Notes: generated by a model not told the origin, from the sequence alone. Counted from the first letter of the stretch, positions 7,846 through 14,634 are shown. The stretch: 19,949 nt of DNA from CAYGZA01 sp964354135 (GCA_964354135.1 CAYGZA010000086.1:1-19949), one strand, 5' to 3'. Made by a program: numbers and translations.

Positions 7846-7893
7846 GCAGATGTGGAATGGGGTTAAGCCAATCGAGGCCCGCCAGGATTGGCC

Positions 7894-7980
7894 GCTGATG
7901 GCTGAAAGCTGATGGCTGAAAGCTGATAGCTGAAAGCTGATAGCTGAAAGCTGATAGCTGAAAGCTGATAGCTGAAAGCT
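7894..7980. repeat. Right arm of inverted heptameric array (14-bp tandem repeat, six copies)
   Basis: Six full copies of a 14-bp unit, each an alternation of GCTGATR and GCTGAAA, run from 7894 to 7977, followed by a partial GCT. The first two copies have G and the last four have A at position 7, suggesting copy-by-copy spread. It ends 39 bp before the end of the minus-strand gene at 8020. The translation LSAISFQ in one frame is only a by-product of the DNA period. Confidence 0.93.
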
Positions 7981-8019
7981 TCACCGCGTCAACACCCCCG
8001 CTCACGTCCGCCCCGCGGC

Positions 8020-9579
8020 CTACCTGGGAGGGAACCGCAGGGAAAGCTCCACTCCCTCGACCGTGATTGGGGACGTGCCGCCATTGGCGACGCGAATGGC
8101 GTTGTAGCCCTCGCGAAAAGCCTCCGGTGCAAAGGTGGACGCGCCTGCCGCGGCCGGCTGGCCATTGAGCAGCACTTGAGCCACGATCTTCTCCTGCGGT
8201 TTCTCCGGGGCGAGCGTGAGCTGGACTTCCCCCTGCGCACTCGAAAGCGGCTTCGGGCCGATGAACATGGAGAACTCGGCCGACCCGCCGGGCGCGAGCT
8301 TCCTGGGCAGCGCCGCCGGAATCGGCTTGCCGGGAACGCTGATATCGACGAACGTGACCACGTAGCTGCGGTCCTTCCCCGAGAGGGACTCAACCGAGTG
8401 CATCTCTTTCAGTAGATGGGGCATCTGGCTGCCGGCGTCGAAGTAGTTGAACACGTAGATCCCCTGCGAGCCGCGGGCCAAGGCGGCCATCGCGGCGCCG
8501 CGGCGACGCTCGGGCGTGTTGGGAAGCACCGGGCCGCCTGGATACGGCTGCACGCGGATCTCCAGCCCCGCCGTGACCCCCACGCCGGTGCCCTTGAGCA
8601 GCTCGATCCACCGCTCCACGGGGATGTCGAAATCGGTCGTCATAAAGAACGGAGCCACGACCAGATGGTCCACGAGTCCGCGCTTGGCCCAGGCGACGGC
8701 GTCCAAACCCGTGCCGTAGGACACCTCGGGCCGCGCCGGGACGCGGGCGACGAGCCAAATCGGGTGTTTCCACCTCTTCTCCGCGGCACGCACCACGTCG
8801 CGCACTTCGGCCATCCATTCGGTCAGGACCTTGCCCTGCGCGATCTCCTCTCCCTCGCGGAAGTGCAGCGGAAACCGGTTCCAGTCCAGCTCCAGCCCGT
8901 CCATGTCATAGCGGTCGCACAGCTCCCGGATCAGCGCCATCATGTTGTCGCGTATCGGCTTGAGCCCGTAGTTGAAGCATCGGTCGTTCCAGGCCGTGAA
9001 GCGGTCGGGATAGCGCCAGTACTCGTGATGCTCCATCCAGAGCCGGCTGTGAAGCGGTGACTTCAGCAGGTGGGCGTCGTGGACGTCGTTCATCCGGATG
9101 CTCACCCAGGGGCTGATCCGCCGTTTCCGGCAGCGATCGATCATCCGCTGCATCGGGTCGATCCCGGCGTCGAGCATGAGCTTGAGGTTGTGGGCCCAGC
9201 GGCGGAGCCCCTCACGGTCCTCCTGCGGCGTGTCGCCGAAGTAGGGCTGCCGGTTGTCCTTCGAGGGGTCGAACCCCTTGCAGTGGACGTCCCAGACCTT
9301 GCTCTGGTAGCCGGTGTTTTTGGCGCAGCAGCAGATGAGCATCGCCGTGACCTCAGAGTCGGCCAGATCGTCGACGAGCCGGTCGAGCCGCTCGGGCTTC
9401 ATCGTGCCCGGCGGATCGAGCATAAACCGGTTGCTGTCGTCTTCGTTGTAGAGGATTCCGCGGATGGGCGGCCGAGATGCCCTGGACGGCGGTTGTTCGG
9501 GGAGCGCGGGTCCGCAGGTTGCGGCCACCAGGGCGCATGCAGCTACGGCGTGAAGGCCGCGCATCGAGAAAGCGGTCAT
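8020..9579 (-). CDS. Secreted glycoside-hydrolase-like TIM-barrel protein
   Basis: A 519-residue exported protein (signal peptide MTAFSMRGLHAVAACALVA, cleaved near ALPEQ). The central part resembles the GH10-like/GHL bacterial glycosidase superfamily: ISPWVSIRMNDVHD (third to fourth strand of a barrel), YDMDGLELDWNRFP with an acidic pair at strand end, IWLVARVPARPEVSYGTGLDAVAWAKRGLVDHLVVAPFF, then GSQGIYVFNYFD. The last 90 or so residues look like a small beta-sandwich. The Glu in GLELDW is the likeliest catalytic residue, but the second acid is not identified and no substrate can be named. The start is the ATG at 9579, which has GGAG seven bases upstream; a GTG at 9609 would extend the signal peptide with poor sequence. 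An unusual CCC triplet (LICCCAKN) lies in the second strand. It runs convergent to hemA. Confidence 0.75.
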   Translation of the reverse strand: MTAFSMRGLHAVAACALVAATCGPALPEQPPSRASRPPIRGILYNEDDSNRFMLDPPGTMKPERLDRLVDDLADSEVTAMLICCCAKNTGYQSKVWDVHCKGFDPSKDNRQPYFGDTPQEDREGLRRWAHNLKLMLDAGIDPMQRMIDRCRKRRISPWVSIRMNDVHDAHLLKSPLHSRLWMEHHEYWRYPDRFTAWNDRCFNYGLKPIRDNMMALIRELCDRYDMDGLELDWNRFPLHFREGEEIAQGKVLTEWMAEVRDVVRAAEKRWKHPIWLVARVPARPEVSYGTGLDAVAWAKRGLVDHLVVAPFFMTTDFDIPVERWIELLKGTGVGVTAGLEIRVQPYPGGPVLPNTPERRRGAAMAALARGSQGIYVFNYFDAGSQMPHLLKEMHSVESLSGKDRSYVVTFVDISVPGKPIPAALPRKLAPGGSAEFSMFIGPKPLSSAQGEVQLTLAPEKPQEKIVAQVLLNGQPAAAGASTFAPEAFREGYNAIRVANGGTSPITVEGVELSLRFPPR

Positions 9580-9675
9580 GGCATTGGCTCCGATCCCGTC
9601 GGGCTCCACACCCCGGGGCGCTTCTCAGCGCCACCGGGTGCCGCGTTGCGGCAACGTGGGTCTTGCGACTCCGTG

Positions 9676-9703
9676 AGTGTAGCAGCTTCCCTAGCGGCCG
9701 CAA
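9676..9703 (-). promoter_or_regulatory. Candidate promoter of the glycosidase-like gene
   Basis: On the minus strand, TTGCGG (9703-9698), a 16-bp spacer and TACACT (9681-9676), four of six matches in each box. The predicted leader is about 90 nt to the ATG at 9579. The rest of the 296-bp gap between lpxI and this gene holds only a GC-rich hairpin. Confidence 0.4.
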
Positions 9704-9793
9704 GAAAAGGAAGACCCCGGGACCCTGCGCCGATCAAAGCGTTTGGCGGGATGACGGAAGAGGGGGGTGTCGGGCAGGAAAACGTTGCGGGAC

Positions 9794-9828
9794 GGGCGCC
9801 CTCGGCCGCGGGACGGGCCCGAGCGCCC
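9794..9828 (-). terminator. Possible terminator hairpin downstream of lpxI
   Basis: About 50 bp after the lpxI stop on the minus strand, a GC stem (9828-9819 with 9805-9794, two-base bulge) can form. The only T-run after it (TTTT, about 10 nt further) is short and displaced, so termination here is a guess. The segment also contains GCGGGACGGG twice as a direct repeat. Confidence 0.3.
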
Positions 9829-9875
9829 GGCTTTCTTCTACCTTTCCCTCGATCCGCGCAAGGTCTCCGGGGGAT

Positions 9876-10826
9876 TCACGCCTGAGTTGGGCCGCCCGCT
9901 GCGGGTTCGGCCGCTGCGGCCGGCGGGTTTTCCACCGATACGACGATCAGCTTGTTTCGGTTCGCATAATCCACCACGGCGGTCCGGTCCAGCAGGACCG
10001 TCCGCCCCGCCTCCACGGCCAGGACGCGGGCCCCGGACTGGACCATCGTGCGGAGCGTTTCCACGCCGACGGTGGGGACGTCGAACCGCATGTCCTGTTG
10101 AGGCTTGGCCACCTTGACCACGGTGAACTCCCCCGCGCGGCACAGGCTCCCCGCCCGGCGGATGCACTGGTCGGTCCCTTCGATGGCCTCGACGGCCAGG
10201 ACCGCCTGGCTCTTGACGGCGACGCTCTGTCCGATGTCCAGCCGCCCCAGCTCCTTGGCCACCGTCCAGCCGAAGAGGATGTCCTTCCACTGCCATGCGG
10301 AAGGTCCGCGCTGGGTAAGTTGCCCCTTCTCGACGAGCAATTGCGGGGCATAGTCGGTGGGCGGACGGAAGTGGATGCCGTCGGCGGCGAACTCGCGGAC
10401 CAGCGTGCCCAGCAGGCTGTCGTCCCGGCCGTCTTTCTTGCGGCTGAGGAAGTGGGGGACATAGGCCCGGATCGTCCGCAGATCGGGGAGGTGCCTCAGC
10501 CAGGTCCAGGGCTGGAAGAGCAGCACTTTGTGGATCTTGCCGGCCATGGCCACCTCGGTCACGCGACGGCTCTTGAAGTAGCGGATGGCCCGGCCGACCT
10601 TGGCCAGGCCGACCCAGCGAAAATCGTCGCAGAGCCGGGCCAGAGCGGCGTCGGCATGTCCTCGCACGCCCAGGCAGAACGTGCGATATCCCTGCCTACG
10701 GAGCGCCTCGGCCACCACCAGCGGATACCGCCCCCACCCGGCCATCAGGCCGACGCGGCGTTCCGCCTGGCCCGGAGGCTCGTCGCCGGCTTGACCCGCC
10801 CGATTGCTTCCGCCTGTGGCTCCCAT
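9876..10826 (-). CDS. lpxI: UDP-2,3-diacylglucosamine pyrophosphatase LpxI (DUF1009)
   Basis: LpxI hydrolyses UDP-2,3-diacylglucosamine to lipid X and UMP at the cytoplasmic side of the inner membrane, replacing LpxH in many non-enteric Gram-negatives. The 316-residue protein matches DUF1009: VGLMAGWGRYPLVVAEALRR near the N-terminus, VTEVAMAGKIHKVLLF, KDGRDDSLLGTLVREFAADG, then EAIEGTDQCIRRAG, VVKVAKPQQDMRFDVPTVG and GARVLAVEAGRTVLLDR of the catalytic half. It is longer than the usual 270-280 residues because of a 24-residue polar N-terminal extension and an Ala/Pro-rich tail; the ATG at 10826 is the only good start that keeps VGLMAGWG. It begins 15 bp after the lpxD stop, so the two form an operon although they are not consecutive steps (LpxD uses the product of LpxC, and LpxI uses the product of LpxD). 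Confidence 0.93.
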   Translation of the reverse strand: MGATGGSNRAGQAGDEPPGQAERRVGLMAGWGRYPLVVAEALRRQGYRTFCLGVRGHADAALARLCDDFRWVGLAKVGRAIRYFKSRRVTEVAMAGKIHKVLLFQPWTWLRHLPDLRTIRAYVPHFLSRKKDGRDDSLLGTLVREFAADGIHFRPPTDYAPQLLVEKGQLTQRGPSAWQWKDILFGWTVAKELGRLDIGQSVAVKSQAVLAVEAIEGTDQCIRRAGSLCRAGEFTVVKVAKPQQDMRFDVPTVGVETLRTMVQSGARVLAVEAGRTVLLDRTAVVDYANRNKLIVVSVENPPAAAAEPAAGGPTQA

Positions 10827-10841
10827 GGCTTTAGGGCGCGA

Positions 10842-11915
10842 CTACTGAGAATCGCCGGGCCGGCCGGCGTCTTGCGGCTCGGCGGCCTCTTGCTGCCGGA
10901 GGAGTCGGTCGACCGTGGCCTGCAACTGCTTGAGCTGCCGCCGCATCTCCGGCAGTTTCGCCAACGCCGCTTGCTTGACCATCTGTTCGCGCTCGGGCGT
11001 GGCGGGAATGCCGACCAGCCGGGAATCGGCGGGCACGTCGTTGATCACCCCGGCCATGGCCCCCAACACGGCCTTGGTGCCGATGTGGACGTGGTCCCGC
11101 ACGCCTACCTGCCCGGCCATCACCACGTAATCGCCCGTGGTCGTGCTGCCGGCGATCCCGACCTGGGCGCAGAGCATGTTGTGCCGGCCGATGCGGCAGT
11201 TGTGGGCGATCATCACCTGGTTGTCGATTTTGGTGCCCTCGCCGATGACCGTGGCCCCGTAGGTGCCGCGGTCGATGGTCGTCCCGGCGCCGATCTCCAC
11301 GTCCGCCTCGAGGACCACGTTGCCCAACTGGGCCGCCAGGCGGTGCCGCCCCTCGACCGAGCAGTAGCCGAACCCATAGGCCCCCAAGACCGCCCCGGCA
11401 TGGATCACGCAGCGGGGGCCGACGACGGTGTTTTCGTAGAGGACGGCCCCGGGGAAGATGGTTGCTTCAGGCCCGATCTTCGACCCCTCCAGGATGTGGA
11501 CTCCCGAGTGGATCGTCGCCCCGTCGCCGATCTCCACGTCGTCGCCGACGGTGGCATAGGGATGGATGTCGACGTTCCGGCCCAGCCTGGCCGTTGGGCT
11601 GATTGCCGCCAAGGGGCTGATGCCGGTGCGGTGCTTGGAACGCGGGGGGCGAAACCGGCCGACAATGACCGTGAAGGCCCGATGGACGTCGTCCACGTGG
11701 ATGACCGGCAGGCCCTTCGGGACCAGCGAGCGCGGAGCGACGACGGCCGAGGCCCTTGTGCCCGCCAGCAGGTCGCCCCGATCCGCGCGATCGAGGAGGG
11801 TGATGTCTCCCGGTCCGGCGTCGCCCAGCGGGGCTGCGCCTCGTACGAGGATCTCACCGTCGCCGATCAGGTGACCGTCCACGAGCGCGGCAAGCTCCGC
11901 CAACGTAGCTTGCAT
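10842..11915 (-). CDS. lpxD: UDP-3-O-acylglucosamine N-acyltransferase LpxD
   Basis: LpxD transfers a hydroxyacyl chain from acyl-ACP to the 2-amino group of UDP-3-O-acylglucosamine, making UDP-2,3-diacylglucosamine, the substrate of LpxI encoded next. The 357-residue protein has the N-terminal uridine-binding domain (MQATLAELAALVDGHLIGDG), a left-handed beta-helix of hexapeptide repeats (about residues 100-310) and a C-terminal helical tail with coiled-coil character (QMVKQAALAKLPEMRRQLKQL). The catalytic base is His238 in MIAHNCRIG, equivalent to His239 of the E. coli enzyme. I place the start at the ATG at 11915, which has AAAGGA nine bases upstream; the frame is open for 69 further codons but that part looks non-coding and includes the candidate promoter. 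The gene is divergent from the YwlC-YwlE fusion. Confidence 0.95.
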   Translation of the reverse strand: MQATLAELAALVDGHLIGDGEILVRGAAPLGDAGPGDITLLDRADRGDLLAGTRASAVVAPRSLVPKGLPVIHVDDVHRAFTVIVGRFRPPRSKHRTGISPLAAISPTARLGRNVDIHPYATVGDDVEIGDGATIHSGVHILEGSKIGPEATIFPGAVLYENTVVGPRCVIHAGAVLGAYGFGYCSVEGRHRLAAQLGNVVLEADVEIGAGTTIDRGTYGATVIGEGTKIDNQVMIAHNCRIGRHNMLCAQVGIAGSTTTGDYVVMAGQVGVRDHVHIGTKAVLGAMAGVINDVPADSRLVGIPATPEREQMVKQAALAKLPEMRRQLKQLQATVDRLLRQQEAAEPQDAGRPGDSQ

Positions 11916-11990
11916 CCGTGGCAATCCTTTCCGTGAGAAGCCCTTCCGTGATGCCCCCCGGATGGCGGATTCGCGATGCCGGGATATCGA

Positions 11991-12019
11991 ATGGTACCCT
12001 ATCCCCAAGAACCCAACAA
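11991..12019 (-). promoter_or_regulatory. Candidate promoter of lpxD-lpxI
   Basis: On the minus strand, TTGTTG (12019-12014), a 17-bp spacer and TACCAT (11996-11991); three and four of six consensus matches. The position, about 75 bp upstream of the lpxD ATG in a 237-bp divergent region, is sensible. Confidence 0.35.
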
Positions 12020-12071
12020 GAGCATTCCCACCGTCATCCGCCGTCATAACCGGCTGCTCCGACGGCCATCC

Positions 12072-12099
12072 TTGACGCCCGGGCACAAGAGGGGATAAG
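12072..12099 (+). promoter_or_regulatory. Candidate promoter of the ywlC-ywlE fusion gene
   Basis: TTGACG (12072-12077, five of six), a 16-bp spacer and GATAAG (12094-12099, four of six). It lies about 55 bp before the ATG at 12153, on the opposite strand to the lpxD promoter candidate. Confidence 0.4.
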
Positions 12100-12152
12100 G
12101 TTACTTGTAAGGTCGCTGGCACACAACTTCCGCTGGTTTACGGCCGCGCGTT

Positions 12153-13274
12153 ATGCCCCCGCTGTTGATTGACCTCCGCACCGCGGAGGACCCTCGCGAC
12201 GTAGTCCACCATGCGGTGCAGGCGCTCGTCGAGGGCAAGCTGGTGGCGTTTCCCACCGAAACGGTCTACGGGGTGGCAGCGAGGGCCTTGGACGCCGATG
12301 CCGCGGTGCGGCTCTGCGAGCTAAAGGGCCGAAAGGCGGGCCACCCCCTCACCTTGGCGATCCGCAGCGCCGACGAAGCCCGCGACTATGCCCCCGACAT
12401 GGGCCCCCTGGCCCAGCGGCTGGCCCGGCGATGCTGGCCCGGGCCCGTGACCCTTGTCCTCGATGATTCTCACCCGGAGAGCCTCGTCAACCGCCTGCCC
12501 CCTGAGGTGCAGGAGGCCGTCTCGCCGAAGAAGACCGTGGGGCTCCGGGTCCCGGGACACACGGCCGTTCTGGAGGTGCTCAAGATGGTGGTCGGCCCGC
12601 TGGTCCTCTCCAGCGCCAACCGCAGCGGCCAGCCCGACGCCCGGACAGCCCGCGAGGTCGTTCAGGCCCTGGGCAACAAGATCGACTTGGTGCTGGACGA
12701 CGGTCCGTCCCGCTACGGGCAGCCATCATCGGTGATTCGCGTGACGGGGAGGGAATACGAGATCCTCCGCGCGGGAGCGGTTCCCGAAAAGGCACTCAAG
12801 CGGTTGGCCAGCCTCATGATCCTGTTCGTGTGCGCGGGTAACACCTGCCGCAGCCCGATGGCGGAAGTCCTTTGCCTTCAAATGCTTGCGCAACGTTTCG
12901 GATGTCGGATCGCGGAGTTGGAGGACCGGGGAGTCATTGCGGCGTCGGCGGGGCTCTCGGCCTATAGCGGCGGCCGCTCAGCCCCGGAGGCGGAGCAGAC
13001 CGTTGCCGCCCTGGGACTCGACCTGCGGATGCACGAGACCCAGCAGGTCACCGAGACCCTGATCGGCCAGGCCGACGTGATCTACACCATGACCCGGTCT
13101 CAGCGGCAGGCGATCGCCACCCAATGGCCCAACGCCGCCGAGCGGACTCAGATGCTGTCCCCCTCGGGAGTCGATGTTCCTGACCCTATCGGCGGGCCGC
13201 TGGAACGCTATCGGCGGTGCGCGGAGCAGATCCAGGCGGAGCTGCGGTCCCGAGTGAATGAAGTGGACTTGTAG
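12153..13274 (+). CDS. ywlC-ywlE: Fusion of TsaC/Sua5-type threonylcarbamoyl-AMP synthase and low-molecular-weight protein phosphatase (YwlC-YwlE)
   Basis: A 373-residue two-domain protein. Residues 1 to about 212 are a TsaC/Sua5/YwlC domain, which makes threonylcarbamoyl-AMP from threonine, bicarbonate and ATP for t6A37 of tRNA: LVAFPTETVYGVAARAL, ELKGRKAGHPL, VGLRVPGH, LSSANRSGQPD, SSVIRV and EILRAGAV are all present. From Met222 comes a complete low-molecular-weight phosphatase with the CX5R loop FVCAGNTCRSPMAE (Cys227, Thr231, Arg233) and general acid Asp344 in DPIGG. Thr after Asn and DP-aliphatic-GG match the B. subtilis arginine phosphatase YwlE rather than tyrosine phosphatases. There is no stop and no ribosome site between the halves, so I read it as a true fusion. 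rpiB (ywlF in B. subtilis) follows 125 bp downstream. Confident on domains; arginine specificity is inference. Confidence 0.92.
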   Translation: MPPLLIDLRTAEDPRDVVHHAVQALVEGKLVAFPTETVYGVAARALDADAAVRLCELKGRKAGHPLTLAIRSADEARDYAPDMGPLAQRLARRCWPGPVTLVLDDSHPESLVNRLPPEVQEAVSPKKTVGLRVPGHTAVLEVLKMVVGPLVLSSANRSGQPDARTAREVVQALGNKIDLVLDDGPSRYGQPSSVIRVTGREYEILRAGAVPEKALKRLASLMILFVCAGNTCRSPMAEVLCLQMLAQRFGCRIAELEDRGVIAASAGLSAYSGGRSAPEAEQTVAALGLDLRMHETQQVTETLIGQADVIYTMTRSQRQAIATQWPNAAERTQMLSPSGVDVPDPIGGPLERYRRCAEQIQAELRSRVNEVDL

Positions 13275-13307
13275 GACGCAGGGACGAAGAATTCCTCTGC
13301 GGCAAGG

Positions 13308-13324
13308 CCCCGAACCCCGAACCC
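13308..13324. repeat. Short heptameric repeat after the fusion gene
   Basis: Two exact copies of CCCCGAA (13308-13314, 13315-13321) and the start of a third (CCC), beginning 33 bp after the TAG stop. A similar AAACCCA-type stretch lies at 13350-13363. Confidence 0.5.
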
Positions 13325-13325
13325 T

Positions 13326-13395
13326 GCCGGGCCGATCCGGCCCGGCTCTGAAACCCAAACCCGGACTTGGACGGGCCGGCACGCCCCGGCTCTGA
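13326..13395. repeat. GC hairpin and a direct repeat upstream of rpiB
   Basis: A perfect 9-bp stem with a 3-nt loop occupies 13326-13346 but has no T-tract. A 23-bp unit starting GGGCCG and ending CCCGGCTCTGA occurs at 13329-13351 and again at 13373-13395, with 19 of 23 positions identical. The second copy ends four bases before the rpiB ATG and thus occupies the ribosome-binding region. Confidence 0.6.
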
Positions 13396-13399
13396 GATC

Positions 13400-13870
13400 A
13401 TGCGGATTGCAGTCGGTGCCGACCATCGCGGCTTTGACGTACGTGCCAAACTCCTGGCATTCCTCCAGCGCCTGGGGCACGAGGTGGTCGACGCCGGGGT
13501 CGCTTCCGGTGACCCCGTGGATTATCCCGACATCGCTGCCACCGTAGCCGGGATGGTGAGCAAAGGGGAGGTGGAACGGGGGATCCTGGTTTGCGGGACG
13601 GGCCTGGGGATGTGCATCGCCGCGAACAAGTTTCCCGGAGTGCGGGCTGCTCCCTGTCACGACGACCTGACGGCCGAGATGAGCCGCCGGCACAACGATC
13701 TGAACGTGCTCTGCCTGTCGGCCGATCTGCTGGGGGAGCGGCTCATCGATCGGATGGTCGAAATCTGGCTGACCACGCCTTTTGAAGGGGGCCGTCACGC
13801 CCGGCGCGTGGATAAGATCGTTGCCCTGGAGCGCGACCTGCACAGCGGACAGCCGGGCCCAACGCAATAG
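13400..13870 (+). CDS. rpiB: Ribose-5-phosphate isomerase B
   Basis: RpiB interconverts ribose-5-phosphate and ribulose-5-phosphate in the pentose phosphate pathway. The 156-residue protein begins MRIAVGADHRGFDVRAKL and has DYPDIAATVA, the catalytic-cysteine loop ILVCGTGLGMCIAANKFPGVRAA, and CHDDLTAEMSRRHNDLNVLCLSA, which contains the second-site His-Asn pair, then EGGRHARRVDKI. Length and motifs are typical. An upstream in-frame TTG at 13367 would add 11 residues of repeat-derived sequence, so the ATG at 13400 is preferred even though its ribosome site is weak. It follows the YwlC-YwlE fusion on the same strand, the order known from Bacillus (ywlC, ywlE, ywlF). Some RpiB-family members prefer allose- or galactose-phosphates, but the motif pattern here fits ribose-5-phosphate. 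Confidence 0.95.
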   Translation: MRIAVGADHRGFDVRAKLLAFLQRLGHEVVDAGVASGDPVDYPDIAATVAGMVSKGEVERGILVCGTGLGMCIAANKFPGVRAAPCHDDLTAEMSRRHNDLNVLCLSADLLGERLIDRMVEIWLTTPFEGGRHARRVDKIVALERDLHSGQPGPTQ

Positions 13871-13948
13871 CCGGGGCGAACCTTCGCGGTCGTAGCGGTT
13901 TTGGGGCGCGGGTTCCGGAAACAAGTCGCTTCGCGACCGGAATCGTTC

Positions 13949-13976
13949 TTGAACTCTTCTTGACCCTTGGTACAGT
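13949..13976 (+). promoter_or_regulatory. Candidate promoter of the gene at 14065
   Basis: TTGAAC (13949-13954), a 16-bp spacer and TACAGT (13971-13976), four of six matches in each box, in a locally AT-richer patch. The expected leader is about 80 nt. Confidence 0.45.
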
Positions 13977-14064
13977 CGAAAGAAGGTGGGGTCCACCGTG
14001 CCGGAATCCTTTTCCCCAGGCGCGGGCAGGCCCGCCGCGGCAATCATTCGAGGGTACTGGTTCG

Positions 14065-14634
14065 ATGGTCGATCGCCCGCATCCTGAGACCAACGAAGTC
14101 GAAGAACTCCTTCGGAACGCCGAACTCCGCGACGAATTGGAGCCGTACTACGACGAGTCGATCACCCGCGTCAACGTCCACCACCTCCCGCTGACCGTGG
14201 AGAACGAGTATCTGGCCTCGATGCTGGCGTGGGAGATGGCCCCCATCCTGCCGGTTTACCGCTGGTTTGAGCCGGAACTCAGGCCGCCCCGCCCGGAGGT
14301 TCTCGGCGACCGGGACCTGCACGACATCCTCCGGGACATCATCGACAAGCTCTACGAGAAGCGGATCGTCCTGGACTTTACGGACCACCTCTCGGACCGC
14401 GAGCTGTATTGCTTGGTTTACCGCGACATCCTTCCGGCGCGGGAGAAGAAAATCGACTCGGGGACCAACTACCTGCACTGGGATTGTGCTGGCGGCAGCG
14501 GCGACCCCGAGATTTGGCTCCGCTACTACGCCATCGACGAGGAGCGGGACCTGTGGGCGGAGACCTATCGCCAGCCCCTGCCGCCGAAGTGTCGGCCGCC
14601 TTTCCCGCGGGCCCTCCCCCGGGAACCGCTCTAG
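14065..14634 (+). CDS. Conserved hypothetical protein (planctomycete-type, function unknown)
   Basis: A 189-residue, soluble, strongly acidic protein without signal peptide or membrane segment. It begins MVDRPHPETNEVEELLRNAELRDELEPYYDES; the core has NEYLASMLAWEMAPILPVYRWFEPEL, then LHDILRDIIDKLYEKRIVLDFTDHLSDRELYCLVYRDILP, then NYLHWDC and GDPEIWLRYYAIDEERDLW. I know of no biochemical function. From memory it resembles a protein of similar length seen across planctomycete genomes; I cannot verify this here. Conserved-looking Trp, His, Cys and Asp residues (FTDHLSD, LHWDC) could bind a metal or ligand, which is speculation. The ATG at 14065 is preceded by GAGGG ten bases upstream; the open frame extends 35 codons further up but that sequence contains the candidate promoter. 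It is flanked by an own promoter and a hairpin, so it is probably monocistronic. Confidence 0.85.
   Translation: MVDRPHPETNEVEELLRNAELRDELEPYYDESITRVNVHHLPLTVENEYLASMLAWEMAPILPVYRWFEPELRPPRPEVLGDRDLHDILRDIIDKLYEKRIVLDFTDHLSDRELYCLVYRDILPAREKKIDSGTNYLHWDCAGGSGDPEIWLRYYAIDEERDLWAETYRQPLPPKCRPPFPRALPREPL

Noticed and set aside
7894..7980. CRISPR array
   Set aside because: The copies are contiguous 14-bp units with no spacers and no cas genes.
7790..8005. Minus-strand frame encoding LSAISFQ-type repeats
   Set aside because: The peptide repeat is the direct consequence of the heptameric DNA array; there is no upstream gene structure or ribosome site.
9477..11936. 819-codon open frame on the plus strand across lpxI and lpxD
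   Set aside because: It lies antisense to two unmistakable lipid A genes; its translation is rich in His, Arg, Asp and Gly with no recognisable domain, a normal artefact of GC-rich codon positions.
11916..12122. 69-residue N-terminal extension of LpxD
   Set aside because: LpxD similarity and a good ribosome site begin at 11915; the extension is low in protein-like features and overlaps candidate promoters.
12816..13274. Separate ywlE gene starting at the internal ATG
   Set aside because: The frame is continuous from the TsaC domain with no stop and no Shine-Dalgarno before 12816, so a fusion is simpler; internal initiation cannot be excluded.
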